From: CAMDHY01 sp046156265
GTDB lineage: Bacteria > Pseudomonadota > Alphaproteobacteria > Rhizobiales > Segnochrobactraceae
Direction of reading: 5' to 3'
DNA: 64,000 nucleotides
Assembly: GCF_046156265.1 (NCBI RefSeq)
Contig: NZ_JAWDIR010000011.1
Location: forward strand, 1 to 64,000
Shown: positions 25,943 through 37,997 of the stretch, one piece after another
Numbering within the stretch: position 1 is the stretch's first letter
Layout of the letters: the number at the start of each line of letters is the position of its first letter
Made by a program: the position numbers and the translations under genes
The notes under the pieces: generated by a model
Told to the model about the DNA's origin: nothing
Seen by the model: the letters and a program-made list of their open reading frames with translations, nothing else
The model's database searches: none

Positions 25943-26326
25943 AAGTCGTCCCCTCGTGGTATCCCTGCGGTCTCGCGGGCACACGTCCCGGAGCCACACA
26001 TTCGACGCCATCGGGGCGATTCGGAGGCGACACGCCGGGTCGCGATGTCGCTCGACAGCCGTTCGAACTTCGCCTATGTCGGAACGTGCGAACCGTTGTC
26101 AAGGTGGGAGCCGGTCACGCACCCGACATCGGGTCGCTCCCGCGGGCGCCGGCCGGGCTAAGTCTCTGGCTCAGGTCTCTGGCTCCGTCCGTCCCGCGAG
26201 ATCACGGGTTGCCGCGGATGGACCGCCTGGTCCCCGTCGCGAGCCGTGAAACCCGAAACGCAGGACCTTGGCCACGCACGATCCGCCCGGCCCGATCCAA
26301 GACCCGCCCGGCACGAAAGAACAAGC
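25943..26326. other. Divergent spacer between trxB and a 2OG-Fe(II) oxygenase
   Basis: A 384-bp spacer. A short direct repeat TCTCTGGCTC occurs near 26163-26192. No gene or clear operator is seen. Confidence 0.4.
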
Positions 26327-27004
26327 ATGACGCGCGAGACCTCCGCTGCCGCCGCCGCCATCCAGGCGGCGTTCTTCGACGCCCTCGAGACCGGCGAGAC
26401 GCACAAGACGCCCTATCCGCACTGGCTGATGGAGGGGCTGTTCCCGGCCGCCGACCTCACCGCCCTGCAGACGCTGCCCTATCCGGCGCCGGAGCTCGGC
26501 GGCGTGTCCGGCACGCGCGAGGCGCACAACGGCACGCGCGTCTATTTCGACCAGCACAACCAGGACACCTATCCCGTCTGCCGCGCCGTCTCGGAGGCCT
26601 TCCAGGACGCCGCCCTCGTCGGCCGGCTGGCGAAGGCGACCGGCGCCGACCTCGACGGCACGTACCTGCGCATCGAGTATGCCCAGGACACCGACGGCTT
26701 CTGGCTGAAGCCGCACACCGACATCGGCGTGAAGCGCTTCACGCTGCTCGCCTACCTCTCCGACGAGCCGGGCCACGACGGCCTCGGCACCGACATCTAT
26801 GCGGACGCCGAGACGTGGGCGGCGCGCACCCCCTTCGGTGCCAACAAGGCGATGGCCTTCGTGCCCTCCGGCCACAGCTGGCACGGCTTCGAGCCGCGCC
26901 CGATCACCGGTGTCCGCAAGTCGCTGATCATCAACTACGTGACGAACGACTGGCGCGCGCGAGAACAGCTGAGCTTCCCGACGGAGCCCGTGCGGCTGGG
27001 GTGA
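26327..27004 (+). CDS. 2-oxoglutarate/Fe(II)-dependent oxygenase family protein
   Basis: The product has 225 residues. The metal-binding triad is His130-x-Asp132 in K-P-H-T-D-I-G with a distal histidine at 183 or 186 (G-H-S-W-H-G). An arginine in V-R-K-S-L-I-I-N-Y is placed to hold 2-oxoglutarate. The fold is the double-stranded beta-helix. Substrate unknown. It is one of three such enzymes within 4.2 kb; the other two read the opposite way at 28552 and 29759. ATG at 26327 fits the domain start. Confidence 0.75.
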   Translation: MTRETSAAAAAIQAAFFDALETGETHKTPYPHWLMEGLFPAADLTALQTLPYPAPELGGVSGTREAHNGTRVYFDQHNQDTYPVCRAVSEAFQDAALVGRLAKATGADLDGTYLRIEYAQDTDGFWLKPHTDIGVKRFTLLAYLSDEPGHDGLGTDIYADAETWAARTPFGANKAMAFVPSGHSWHGFEPRPITGVRKSLIINYVTNDWRAREQLSFPTEPVRLG

Positions 27005-27165
27005 GGGAGAAGCCGCGGGGCGGCGGGCGCGTCCGCACGGCCGCTGCCGTTGGTCCCGAAGGAGCGAAGTCGGCGACGGCCCATAGGGCGGTGAGCGGGC
27101 TTCCTGGCGCGCGGCTCCTCGCCACCTTGGCAGGTCGCTGACCGGCATCATGCGCAGGATCAGAG

Positions 27166-27582
27166 ATGGTCATAAACGGACACGAAATTCCGTTCATCCT
27201 TCTCAGGCTTATTTCCAAAGATCATTATTTTGTCACTTGCCGTTCGGGCCTGCTGAAAGAAAGATTTGGTATTGCGCAGGATTTTGAAATTGCTCTCTAT
27301 TCTGCGAGCCGATTGGTTCTTGAAAATTCGATGGTGTATGATCCCGAGGTTGCATTTGCTCACTCACTTGTAATTGGTGGAGCAAGCATTCGCCAAGGGG
27401 AGTTGTCGGCTGAGAATATAGTTATCATTGGTTCTATAGAGAAGGAGGAATCTTCGATTGTGATCGATTTTTCTGATCCTGATCGCCTTCCTGTCTTTCA
27501 TAATACGTGGAACAAGTACCCTAGTACGTGGAGGCTCGCATTCCCAAGTTTGATGGAGTTTTTGTCAAACTTGCGAAATTGA
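27166..27582 (+). CDS. AT-rich small protein, possibly SMI1/KNR4 (SUKH)-like immunity protein
   Basis: The product has 138 residues with much lower GC than any neighbour. The C-terminal half reads like a SUKH-fold protein: an I-G-S strand, an I-V-I-D-F-S strand, L-P-V-F, then W-R-L-A-F-P-S-L-M-E-F-L. SUKH proteins neutralise polymorphic toxins. No toxin gene is seen next to it, so this may be an orphan immunity gene. The Shine-Dalgarno sequence (AGGATCAG) is modest. The family call is tentative; foreign origin is clear from composition. Confidence 0.5.
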   Translation: MVINGHEIPFILLRLISKDHYFVTCRSGLLKERFGIAQDFEIALYSASRLVLENSMVYDPEVAFAHSLVIGGASIRQGELSAENIVIIGSIEKEESSIVIDFSDPDRLPVFHNTWNKYPSTWRLAFPSLMEFLSNLRN

Positions 27583-27848
27583 AGGATCAGCTGGCGTAGT
27601 TTCTGAGTTTTTGCGGGGCGCCTGCGGCGTGCAGCAGCCAGCAGTATAACACCACGGCGCCGCCGGCCGGCGGCTTGATCGTCATCTGGCGCTCGGGTCT
27701 GGCTGGGCGCGAGCCGATGGTTCAGGTTGGCGACGGGAGCCTGCTGCTCGCTGCGTTGGTGGCGGCATTGCGCTGTGGTTAGGTGGGGGCGCCCAGACAT
27801 GCACGTGAAGCGTTCATCGTCTTGGCGCGGCGCAGGGGGGCGGGTCAG

Positions 27849-28511
27849 GTGAACAGAAAAGTCAGCGAGACAAAGATATTCAGAAACATGATGGAAGACT
27901 ATTTTGAGTCGCACGGATTCATTCAAATAGACAAAAATCTTTACGTCAAGCACGTTAACGATGAAATAAGAGCCTCAATCAGCCTGAATTCTGGGACTAA
28001 AGTTCCGGGTTTGCTATGGTTTAGAGTGTCCGCGGCGAACGCGAATGCGGAAGCATACGGAATTTCGTCCCTAAAAAAATATGGAGACAGTCTGTACCAG
28101 AGCGCTGGTAACTTTCGAAGTAATTTCTCTCATCTCTCCATTTCGCTCGGCGATGCTGTCGGGTGGGCGAACAGAGGCGGGATCTATCTGCCTGAAGTTG
28201 GTCATATGGAAGCATTGACGATGCTCGACCGCGGGTTGCGCGCATACTTTTTCCCGCTTCTTTCCGAGGTGACGACATGCAGGAGCCTGTTGCAGCTCCT
28301 GTGGCGAGATGAGTACCCCTATGAATGGTACAAGTCCAATGCTGCTTTGCGGATCGCCAACATAGCCTATCTCTCGTATCGAACTGGGGAGGCCGCTTCC
28401 GATACTATGGAGCGCGCTGCAAAATATGAGAGCGAGCTGCTCCGCTGCCGTCTGCTGGTCGACCCGCATGCTTATATACAGCTGGTCTTTGACGAGGCTT
28501 CAGCAGTCTGA
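27849..28511 (+). CDS. AT-rich protein of unknown function
   Basis: The product has 220 residues from GTG at 27849, after a GGGGGG-rich ribosome site. Composition is low in GC and rich in serine, asparagine, tyrosine and lysine, so it is probably acquired. No motif, signal peptide or membrane segment is seen. The pattern (N-terminal beta-strands, helical end with W-R-D-E-Y-P-Y-E-W-Y) is not recognised. The companion at 27166 looks like an immunity protein, so this could belong to the same orphan-immunity or toxin-remnant patch. Confidence 0.55.
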   Translation: MNRKVSETKIFRNMMEDYFESHGFIQIDKNLYVKHVNDEIRASISLNSGTKVPGLLWFRVSAANANAEAYGISSLKKYGDSLYQSAGNFRSNFSHLSISLGDAVGWANRGGIYLPEVGHMEALTMLDRGLRAYFFPLLSEVTTCRSLLQLLWRDEYPYEWYKSNAALRIANIAYLSYRTGEAASDTMERAAKYESELLRCRLLVDPHAYIQLVFDEASAV

Positions 28512-28551
28512 TCTTCTCTGCCCGGTGCGATCCCTTTCCAGATATCCCCCC

Positions 28552-29724
28552 TCAAGCCCTGTAGTTCTCCCCGCGATCCGTGAACTTAGCGTTCTCCTCG
28601 CGCACTTTCGCTGCCGCCTCGTCGTAGAGGAAGGGGAGGAAGACGTAGCGGCGGCCGGCGGTGACCGGCGTGACGGCGTGCAGGAGCGAGCAGGAGAACA
28701 CCACCGCGCCGCCGGCCTCCGGCCTGTAGGTGCGCGGGCCGTATTCCGGGAAGCCCACCTCGCCGCCCTCGTAGTCGTCCGACAGCAGCACGGAGACGGC
28801 GAAGCGGCGGTGCGCCGTGCCCCTCGTGGTGTTGTCGCGGTGGGCGCGGAAGTGGCCGCCGTCCTCCGCCGCGTAGCAGGCGACGATGTAGCGCTCCATC
28901 CGCGTGCAGGTGAACTGGTGGACCTTCGCGATCTCCGGCACGACCCGGCGGATGATGCGGGCGCGGGCGGCGGCGATCAGGTCCTTGTCCTCGATCTGCA
29001 CGTCCTTGCGGCGCTTGTGCTTGCCGTCGACGATGCCGACCGTCTTGCCCTCGCGCTCCACCATGAAGCCGGATTCCTCGCCGCCCTGCCGCTCGTAGAG
29101 GTCGATCAGCGTGCGGCAGAAGGCGGGCTCGAACACCCGCGGCAGCACAAGCACCGGCGCCGGTATCTCGAAGCCGGCGTGGCGGGCGGGCGGCGGCAGG
29201 GCGGCGACGTAGTCGATGACGGCGCTGTCGTCGCCGCCGAGCGGGGCGACGTGGATGACCCGCAGCGTCGGGTCGAGCACCAGCCAGAAGCGGCGGACGG
29301 GGAACTTGCCGGCGGCGGGCTCGGCGTCCTTCGGGATCGCGCCGTAGAGGCGGCTCACCTCGCCGTCATAGTCGAGGAAGAAGCGGAAGCCCGGATAGCG
29401 CTCGCGCAGGCGGCCCTGCGCCTCGTCGCGCGGATCGAGGGTGATGCCGAAGAAGCTCGCGTGGGCGTCGTCGAAGACGTCGGTGCGCGCCATCGCGGCG
29501 GCGATGGCGGAGCGGCCGGTCTCGTCGCTGGCGGAGGCGAAGAAGCACAGCACGACATAGCGGCCGGCGACGGTGTCGAAGGCGTAGGTCGGCTTGGTGA
29601 GCGTGCGCTGGTCGAACCATGGCGCGGGGTCGCCGGGGGCGACCACCGCGAAGGGGCGCGGGGCTGGTGCGGCGGCAGGGGCCGGGCTCTCGGTCGTGGT
29701 CTGGTTTGCCGCCGCTTCGCTCAT
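28552..29724 (-). CDS. Peroxiredoxin-like domain fused to a 2OG-Fe(II) (prolyl-4-hydroxylase-like) oxygenase
   Basis: The product has 390 residues. Residues 25-175 follow the AhpC/TSA thioredoxin fold, but the peroxidatic position (around F-F-A-S-A-S-D-E-T) has no cysteine, so this part is probably non-catalytic. Residues 190-370 are an oxygenase domain with His295-x-Asp297 (H-R-D), distal His349 (L-L-H-A-V-T-P-V) and R-R-Y for 2-oxoglutarate. Substrate unknown. It lies 34 bp downstream of another oxygenase gene, on the same strand, as a likely operon with it and the ELM1-family gene. Confidence 0.8.
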   Translation of the reverse strand: MSEAAANQTTTESPAPAAAPAPRPFAVVAPGDPAPWFDQRTLTKPTYAFDTVAGRYVVLCFFASASDETGRSAIAAAMARTDVFDDAHASFFGITLDPRDEAQGRLRERYPGFRFFLDYDGEVSRLYGAIPKDAEPAAGKFPVRRFWLVLDPTLRVIHVAPLGGDDSAVIDYVAALPPPARHAGFEIPAPVLVLPRVFEPAFCRTLIDLYERQGGEESGFMVEREGKTVGIVDGKHKRRKDVQIEDKDLIAAARARIIRRVVPEIAKVHQFTCTRMERYIVACYAAEDGGHFRAHRDNTTRGTAHRRFAVSVLLSDDYEGGEVGFPEYGPRTYRPEAGGAVVFSCSLLHAVTPVTAGRRYVFLPFLYDEAAAKVREENAKFTDRGENYRA

Positions 29725-29758
29725 GCCGTCGCTGCCTCGCTGCTGCCGGGGGCGTGCT

Positions 29759-30448
29759 TCACCCCGCCTTCCGGAAGGGGTTGAGCTTCTTCACCACGGT
29801 GGAGATGCGGTGGCGGCGCTGCTCGTAGGCGACGACGTCGGCGTCGGTCACCCAGTTCATCTGGATGGCGCGCCGCTTGCCGTCGAAGGGCTCGTGGCCG
29901 TGCCAGGACGTCTCGGAGCGGCGGAAGACGAGCAGCGTGCCGCCATGCGGGGGCACTTCCGCGACGTAGTCGTTGAGGTCGGTGCCGTTGCGCAGGATGC
30001 GCAGGCGGCCGCCGTCGGCGTCCCAGGCCTCGTTGAGATAGACGAGGACGGTGATGATCTTGGTCTTCGAATCCGTGTGGATCTTGCCGTCGGTCGGCCG
30101 GCACCAGCCGCGCACCGTGTACATCGTCGGCCGGCCGGTGAGGTCGAGGCCGAACTTCTCCTCGATCGCCCGTCGGAAGGCGGGGCCGTCGAGTTCGTCC
30201 ATCAGGGCGGCGAAGCGGCCGCGGATGGTGAGCTCCGACGGCGGATGCGAACCGGGGCCGGGCACGTCCGGATAGTCGGCCAGCACGCCGGCGAGCACTT
30301 CGGGGCGCACGAAGGTGGGGACGACGATGTGGTCGTAGGGGTCGGTGGCGAGCGGGGTGGCCGCCAGCGCCGCCATGTCGAGGAAGCCGACTTCGGGGCT
30401 GGGTCCGGCGGCCGGACGGTCTGCGCGGGGCTCACTGGAAAGGGTCAT
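29759..30448 (-). CDS. 2-oxoglutarate/Fe(II)-dependent oxygenase
   Basis: The product has 229 residues. The iron triad is His124-x-Asp126 (K-I-H-T-D-S) with a distal histidine at 183 or 185 (S-W-H-G-H), and a K-R-R-A-I-Q-M-N-W strand carries the 2-oxoglutarate arginine. Overall layout matches the enzyme at 26327, so these two are probably paralogues. It is preceded by the ELM1-family gene and followed closely by the fusion oxygenase. A modification of protein or of a surface glycan is possible but not shown. Confidence 0.78.
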   Translation of the reverse strand: MTLSSEPRADRPAAGPSPEVGFLDMAALAATPLATDPYDHIVVPTFVRPEVLAGVLADYPDVPGPGSHPPSELTIRGRFAALMDELDGPAFRRAIEEKFGLDLTGRPTMYTVRGWCRPTDGKIHTDSKTKIITVLVYLNEAWDADGGRLRILRNGTDLNDYVAEVPPHGGTLLVFRRSETSWHGHEPFDGKRRAIQMNWVTDADVVAYEQRRHRISTVVKKLNPFRKAG

Positions 30449-30534
30449 GGACTCTCGCGGGCGATCCCGCTCCTCCGGTCGTCGGTCAGCCGGGAGATCG
30501 TGCCGGCAGCGCGTGGTGCATGGAGCACCTCGCC

Positions 30535-31566
30535 TCAAAAGGCGGCGACCCTGTGGCCGCGGGCCGCGAGCAGCGCCGCGATGCGGGCTGCAATCACGGC
30601 GTTGGCATTTAAGGGCTCATAGGTCCACGCGGCAAGGGAGCCGTCGGTTACGGCGGCGGCGAGCGCCGCGTCATCGAGCCAGCGCATCGCACCCGCCGCC
30701 AGCATCGCGGCGTGGAAGGCGGCGAACTTCGGCGTGCCGCCGGACAGCGGGAAGGCGTAGACGGGCGTGCCGGTGTAGGCGGCCTCGCCCAGCATGTTGA
30801 CGGAATCGCAGGTGACGACGAGGACGCCGGCGCCGCCGAGGATGCCGAAATAGGGGTTGTCGCCGGTCGTGCCGTCCCACAGCCAACGGCGCTCCGCCGG
30901 CAGGGCGGCGGCGAGTGCGGCGTCCAGCGCCGCGAGGCTCGCCGGCGGGGTGCGCCGCGACGGCGTGACGACGACGCTGCCGCCGGTGCGCCCGGCGAGA
31001 TCGGCGAGCGCCGCACCGAGGCGGGTCGCCTCCTCCGCCGAGAAGGCATAGGCGCCGCTGGTGCCGCCGACGATGCCGCCGATCCACGGCCGCGGCATCG
31101 GGCCGAGGCGGGCGGCGAGCGCGGCGGCGCCCAGGTCCAGACGCGGGCGGGTCAGCGTGTTCGGGGAGGTGAGGGTGGTCAGCACGTTCGGTCCGGCGAC
31201 GCCGTCGTGGACGTTGGTCCAGACGAGGTCGAACCAGGAGAGCGGCGCCACCGGGTTCTGCAGGCAGACGACGAGGGTGCGGCCTTCCGAATGGCGGCGG
31301 ATCATCCGCGCATACGGGATCGCCTGCCGGCCGGAGACGACCAGAAGGTCCGGCCACGGCGGCGCGATGGCGCCGTCGACGGCCGCCGGTCCCCACGGCG
31401 CCAGCCAGCGGAACGGCGGCGACGGGTCGACGCGCTTCACCACCGGGGCGAGCCCGAGCGCCTCGACGACGCCGATGCACTGCACCTCATGGCCGATGCT
31501 GCCGGGCGTCAGCGCCCAGGCCGTGACAGGCGCGGGGCTCGGCGCGAGCGGGGAGGGGGAGGACAC
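30535..31566 (-). CDS. ELM1/GtrOC1-family (mitochondrial-fission-like) protein
   Basis: The product has 343 residues from GTG at 31564-31566; an upstream ATG at 31635 adds an arginine-rich stretch. It follows the PF06258 pattern: G-S-I-G-H-E-V-Q near the start, V-V-S-G-R-Q-A-I-P, L-Q-N-P, then G-I-V-G-G, and T-C-D-S-V-N-M-L-G-E-A near the end. The last resembles the sugar-nucleotide site of GT-B glycosyltransferases. Bacterial members are suspected to act on envelope polysaccharide. First gene of the leftward set with two oxygenases. Confidence 0.8.
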   Translation of the reverse strand: MSSPSPLAPSPAPVTAWALTPGSIGHEVQCIGVVEALGLAPVVKRVDPSPPFRWLAPWGPAAVDGAIAPPWPDLLVVSGRQAIPYARMIRRHSEGRTLVVCLQNPVAPLSWFDLVWTNVHDGVAGPNVLTTLTSPNTLTRPRLDLGAAALAARLGPMPRPWIGGIVGGTSGAYAFSAEEATRLGAALADLAGRTGGSVVVTPSRRTPPASLAALDAALAAALPAERRWLWDGTTGDNPYFGILGGAGVLVVTCDSVNMLGEAAYTGTPVYAFPLSGGTPKFAAFHAAMLAAGAMRWLDDAALAAAVTDGSLAAWTYEPLNANAVIAARIAALLAARGHRVAAF

Positions 31567-31776
31567 GGAGATCGGGTGACGCCGCTGTGGGAGGGGTTCG
31601 CGACGCCGCTTAGGCCGGCGGGGAGCGGGGGTCAAGGCTCACGGGGTGGGCGCCCGGCGAAAGAATCTGTCGCGTCGCGTTCCGAATCCAGGGGCTGCGT
31701 GCTATCAGCGGGCACGTTTTCGACCGGGTGTGACCGCGGGGCCGTTTGCCGGCCCGCGCGCAGCGACGAGGATGCC

Positions 31777-32253
31777 GTGAAGGTTCGTCTCGACGCGATC
31801 GACTGGCGCATCCTCCGCGAGTTGCAGGACGACGGCCGCATCACCAATGTGGAGCTGTCGAAGCGTGTCGGCATCTCGGCGCCGCCGTGCCTCAGGCGCG
31901 TGCGGGCGCTCGAGGAGGCCGGCATCATCCTCGCCTACCGGGCGCTGCTCGACGAGAAGCAGGTGGGTTTCGACGTCGCGGCCTTCGCCTTCGTCGGGCT
32001 GCACTCGCAGGCCGAGCCGGACCTCACCGCCTTCGAGGCCCGCGTGCGCGGCTGGCCGGTGGTGCGGGAAGCCTGGATGCTGTCTGGCGAGATCGACTTC
32101 GTGCTGCAGTGCGTGGCGCCGAACCTGCGCGCCTTCCAGGACTTCGTCATCGGCGAACTGACCTCGGCGCCGAACGTCGCGAGCGTGCGCACGGCCCTGA
32201 CCATCCGCCAGTCGAAGAACGCGCCGGTGGTGCCGATCGGCGAGGACGTCTGA
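31777..32253 (+). CDS. Lrp/AsnC-family transcriptional regulator
   Basis: The product has 158 residues. The helix-turn-helix is N-V-E-L-S-K-R-V-G-I-S-A-P-P-C-L-R-R-V. The C-terminal RAM domain ends with V-R-T-A-L-T-I-R. It starts with GTG after GAGGATGCC. In Rhizobiales an Lrp gene commonly sits close to trxB-lsrB; here about 5.8 kb of oxygenase, ELM1 and AT-rich genes lies between. It may control amino-acid metabolism, but the target is not visible. Confidence 0.88.
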   Translation: MKVRLDAIDWRILRELQDDGRITNVELSKRVGISAPPCLRRVRALEEAGIILAYRALLDEKQVGFDVAAFAFVGLHSQAEPDLTAFEARVRGWPVVREAWMLSGEIDFVLQCVAPNLRAFQDFVIGELTSAPNVASVRTALTIRQSKNAPVVPIGEDV

Positions 32254-32576
32254 TCGCGGCCGCACGGTGGGGTAGTGGCGGGCCGGCACCCGTCCGAAGC
32301 GATGGCGCTTCTGCTTGCCGGCGAAATAACCATGAAACTCGGGGTTCTTCATCCACGGTTGCATTGACACGGCCGGCTCGGTCGGTAAGGCTCTGCCGCC
32401 CCGCTGAAATCAGAGGCTGCGCATGGCTCGCCGCAGTAAGCGACGCCTCGCATCTCGTGCCGCTTGGGGAAGCGGCCGGCCGCGGAGAGGGATCACTTGA
32501 GCAGATTTCGGCCTTTCGGTGCGCGGCCTGCAGCAGCGGCGCGTGTAAATTCCGTCGCGGACAGAGACAGGCGCGC
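32254..32576. other. Spacer between lrp and the EAL gene
   Basis: A 323-bp spacer with slightly lower GC. A short leftward frame near 32353-32250 has protein-like composition for about 35 residues, but it runs on into lrp without a stop. No regulatory element is recognised. Confidence 0.4.
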
Positions 32577-33449
32577 ATGCCGATAAACGGCGATACCGTC
32601 CTCGGCCGCAGGGCAGATCTTCCCGGCTACTCCTCCCGCACCGAGGGCTATCGCCTCGCCGGACGGCCGATCGCGGCCACGCCGAGCGTGCCGGCGGGTG
32701 ATGTGATGACGGCGCGGTCCGAGGATCGCCTGATCCTCTGGTACCAGCCGAAGATCGACGTGGCGACGCGCAAGCTCGCCGGGGCGGAGGGCCTGCTGCG
32801 GCTGGTCGACCCCGAACTCGGGGTGTTGAGCCCGGCCGCCTTCCTGCCGGGCCTCACCGGCATCGACATGGCGGTGATCACCGCCTTCGTGGCCGAGCGG
32901 GCGATCGCCGACTGGCTGCACTTCGCCGACGCCGGCGAGATCGTCCGCCTGTCGATCAACGCGCCGCCCTCGACGCTGGAGACGGCAGACCTGCCGGAAC
33001 TGTTCAGCGTCATCCGTCCGCGCCACCGCGACTGGCCGGGCTTGACGGTGGAGATGACCGAGGCGGAGATCATCGGCAGCCTCGAGGCGGTGAACGATGC
33101 CATCCACCGCATGACGCAGCAGGCGATCTCGATCTCGATCGACGATTTCGGCGCCGGCTACTCGTCGCTCTCCCGCCTGAAGGAAGTGCCGTTCTCGGAG
33201 ATCAAGATCGACCGCGGCCTCATCCGCGGCTGCGACCGGGATCCGAGCATCCGCTATTTCCTCAAGGCCGTCCGCGACTTCGCCCACTATCATGGCGCCC
33301 GCGTGGTGGCCGAGGGGGTGGAGACGACGGGGGAGTTCCGGGTCGTCGCCGACCTCGGCATCGACGAGGCACAGGGCTTCCTGTTCGCCCGGCCGATGCC
33401 GCCCGAGGAGTTTCTCCGCGCGATCCGCCGGCCGTCCTGGTTCGAATAG
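32577..33449 (+). CDS. EAL-domain (c-di-GMP phosphodiesterase-like) protein
   Basis: The product has 290 residues. After about 45 unstructured residues comes a complete EAL domain. The signature reads E-G-L instead of E-A-L (G-A-E-G-L-L-R). Other active-site elements are present: N in S-I-N-A, E-M-T-E, D-D-F-G-A-G-Y-S-S-L, K in I-K-I-D, E-G-V-E-T and Q-G-F-L-F. It should hydrolyse c-di-GMP unless the E-G-L change weakens it. No sensor, GGDEF or membrane segment is attached. Confidence 0.87.
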   Translation: MPINGDTVLGRRADLPGYSSRTEGYRLAGRPIAATPSVPAGDVMTARSEDRLILWYQPKIDVATRKLAGAEGLLRLVDPELGVLSPAAFLPGLTGIDMAVITAFVAERAIADWLHFADAGEIVRLSINAPPSTLETADLPELFSVIRPRHRDWPGLTVEMTEAEIIGSLEAVNDAIHRMTQQAISISIDDFGAGYSSLSRLKEVPFSEIKIDRGLIRGCDRDPSIRYFLKAVRDFAHYHGARVVAEGVETTGEFRVVADLGIDEAQGFLFARPMPPEEFLRAIRRPSWFE

Positions 33450-33544
33450 AGACGGTCGCCGTCATCGGCGACAAAGCGCCGGGGCGCCCCTGCGGGCGCG
33501 CCGCTGGCGCTGCACCGCAGCCGTCCGTACCACGAATCGAAAAA

Positions 33545-33574
33545 GGCCCGGCCGGCGTTCGCGCGGCACGGGCC
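33545..33574 (-). terminator. Intrinsic terminator of greA
   Basis: In the minus direction a GC stem closed by CGGGCC/GGCCCG... is followed by TTTTTCG, about 50 bp past the greA stop at 33624. Confidence 0.7.
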
Positions 33575-33623
33575 TCGAAGCAGATGGCGCCGTCGGCGCG
33601 GCTGCGGCGTCGCGGCCCGTCGC

Positions 33624-34109
33624 TCAGGCGTTGGCAGCGATGAACTTCACCGCGACGATCTCGAAGGAGCGCGCTCCACCGGGCGCCACGACCTCCACCT
33701 GGTCGCCGACGCGCTTGCCGATGAGGGCGCGTGCGATCGGCGAGGAGATCGAGACGCGGCCCTGCTTCACGTCGGCCTCGACGTCGCCGACGATCTGGTA
33801 GACCTTCTCCTCCTCCGTGTCCTCGTCGACGAGGCTGACGGTGGCGCCGAACTTGATGGTGTCGCCGGAGAGCTTGGAAACGTCGATCACCTCGGCCCGC
33901 GAGATCTTGTCCTCGAGCTCGGCGATGCGGCCCTCGTTGTGGCTCTGCGCCTCCTTGGCGGCGTGATACTCGGCGTTCTCCGACAGGTCGCCGTGCGAGC
34001 GAGCCTCGGAGATCGCCGCGATGATGCGGGGGCGCTCGACCGAAGTCCGATGCTTGAACTCCGCCTCGAGAGAGGCGAAACCGGCGGCCGTCATCGGGAC
34101 CTTTTCCAT
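33624..34109 (-). CDS. greA: Transcription elongation factor GreA
   Basis: The product has 161 residues. The N-terminal coiled coil contains the tip motif S-H-G-D-L-S-E-N-A-E-Y, whose acidic residues reach the RNA polymerase active site to stimulate cleavage of backtracked RNA. The C-terminal FKBP-like domain includes S-P-I-A-R-A-L-I-G-K. Downstream of carB on the same strand, a common alphaproteobacterial order. Confidence 0.96.
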   Translation of the reverse strand: MEKVPMTAAGFASLEAEFKHRTSVERPRIIAAISEARSHGDLSENAEYHAAKEAQSHNEGRIAELEDKISRAEVIDVSKLSGDTIKFGATVSLVDEDTEEEKVYQIVGDVEADVKQGRVSISSPIARALIGKRVGDQVEVVAPGGARSFEIVAVKFIAANA

Positions 34110-34205
34110 CGACCTTCAGACCCTCACGTCCGCCGCGGATCACGGCCCGCGGCAACAGCCATTATAGGCGGTCCACCCCAACGAGGCGGGCCACCACCCA
34201 AAGCT

Positions 34206-37538
<3,333 letters not shown>

Positions 37539-37688
37539 GGGATCCCGTGGCCGTGCGCGCACCACCCGTCGCGGCTCGTCGCCGGCGCGGTCGGTGCGGT
37601 CATGAAGGGGAGCCGTTAGGCTCGCGGGCTTATAGGGGAAACGGCCGGGCTCTGGAAGGGTTTTGCCGCGCTGTCCGGCCGCAGACGT

Positions 37689-37997
37689 TCATTCGGCGGG
37701 CGCGGGCTCCGGCACCGGCGGCGCGGCGTCCTGCAGGCGCGATTCGGTGACCCCGTCGAAGTCGGCGACGCCGTGGGCGAGGGCGGCGCAGGCGAGGCGC
37801 ACGGTCTTCGGGATCACCACCGGCTTCCCGTCGCGCTTGCCCTTCTCGTAGTACTGGATCATCCGCTTCTTCAGGCCGAGCCGGTCGGCAGCGTCGCGCT
37901 GCTTGAGGCCGAGCGCCTTGCGCCAGGCGCGGAACTGCTCCGGCGCCATCACCTGCTCTTCGTCGACCGTGTCCTCGTCGTCCAGGCGACGTGCCAT
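37689..37997 (-). CDS. Small XRE-type helix-turn-helix protein
   Basis: The product has 102 residues. The helix-turn-helix at about 25-60 reads F-R-A-W-R-K-A-L-G-L-K-Q-R-D-A-A-D-R-L-G, then R-M-I-Q-Y-Y-E-K-G. An acidic N-terminus and a proline-rich tail flank it. The start at M-A-R-R-L-D (37997) is preferred over ATG at 38015. A putative repressor with no visible partner toxin; the gene upstream reads divergently. Confidence 0.75.
   Translation of the reverse strand: MARRLDDEDTVDEEQVMAPEQFRAWRKALGLKQRDAADRLGLKKRMIQYYEKGKRDGKPVVIPKTVRLACAALAHGVADFDGVTESRLQDAAPPVPEPAPAE

Noticed and set aside
27583..27848. Possible transposase remnant between the two AT-rich genes
   Set aside because: GC rises to chromosome level and short frames exist on both strands, but none shows a recognisable transposase motif.
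32250..32370. Minus-strand frame upstream of the EAL gene with protein-like first 35 residues
   Set aside because: It continues as a shadow through lrp without a stop and has no good ribosome site.
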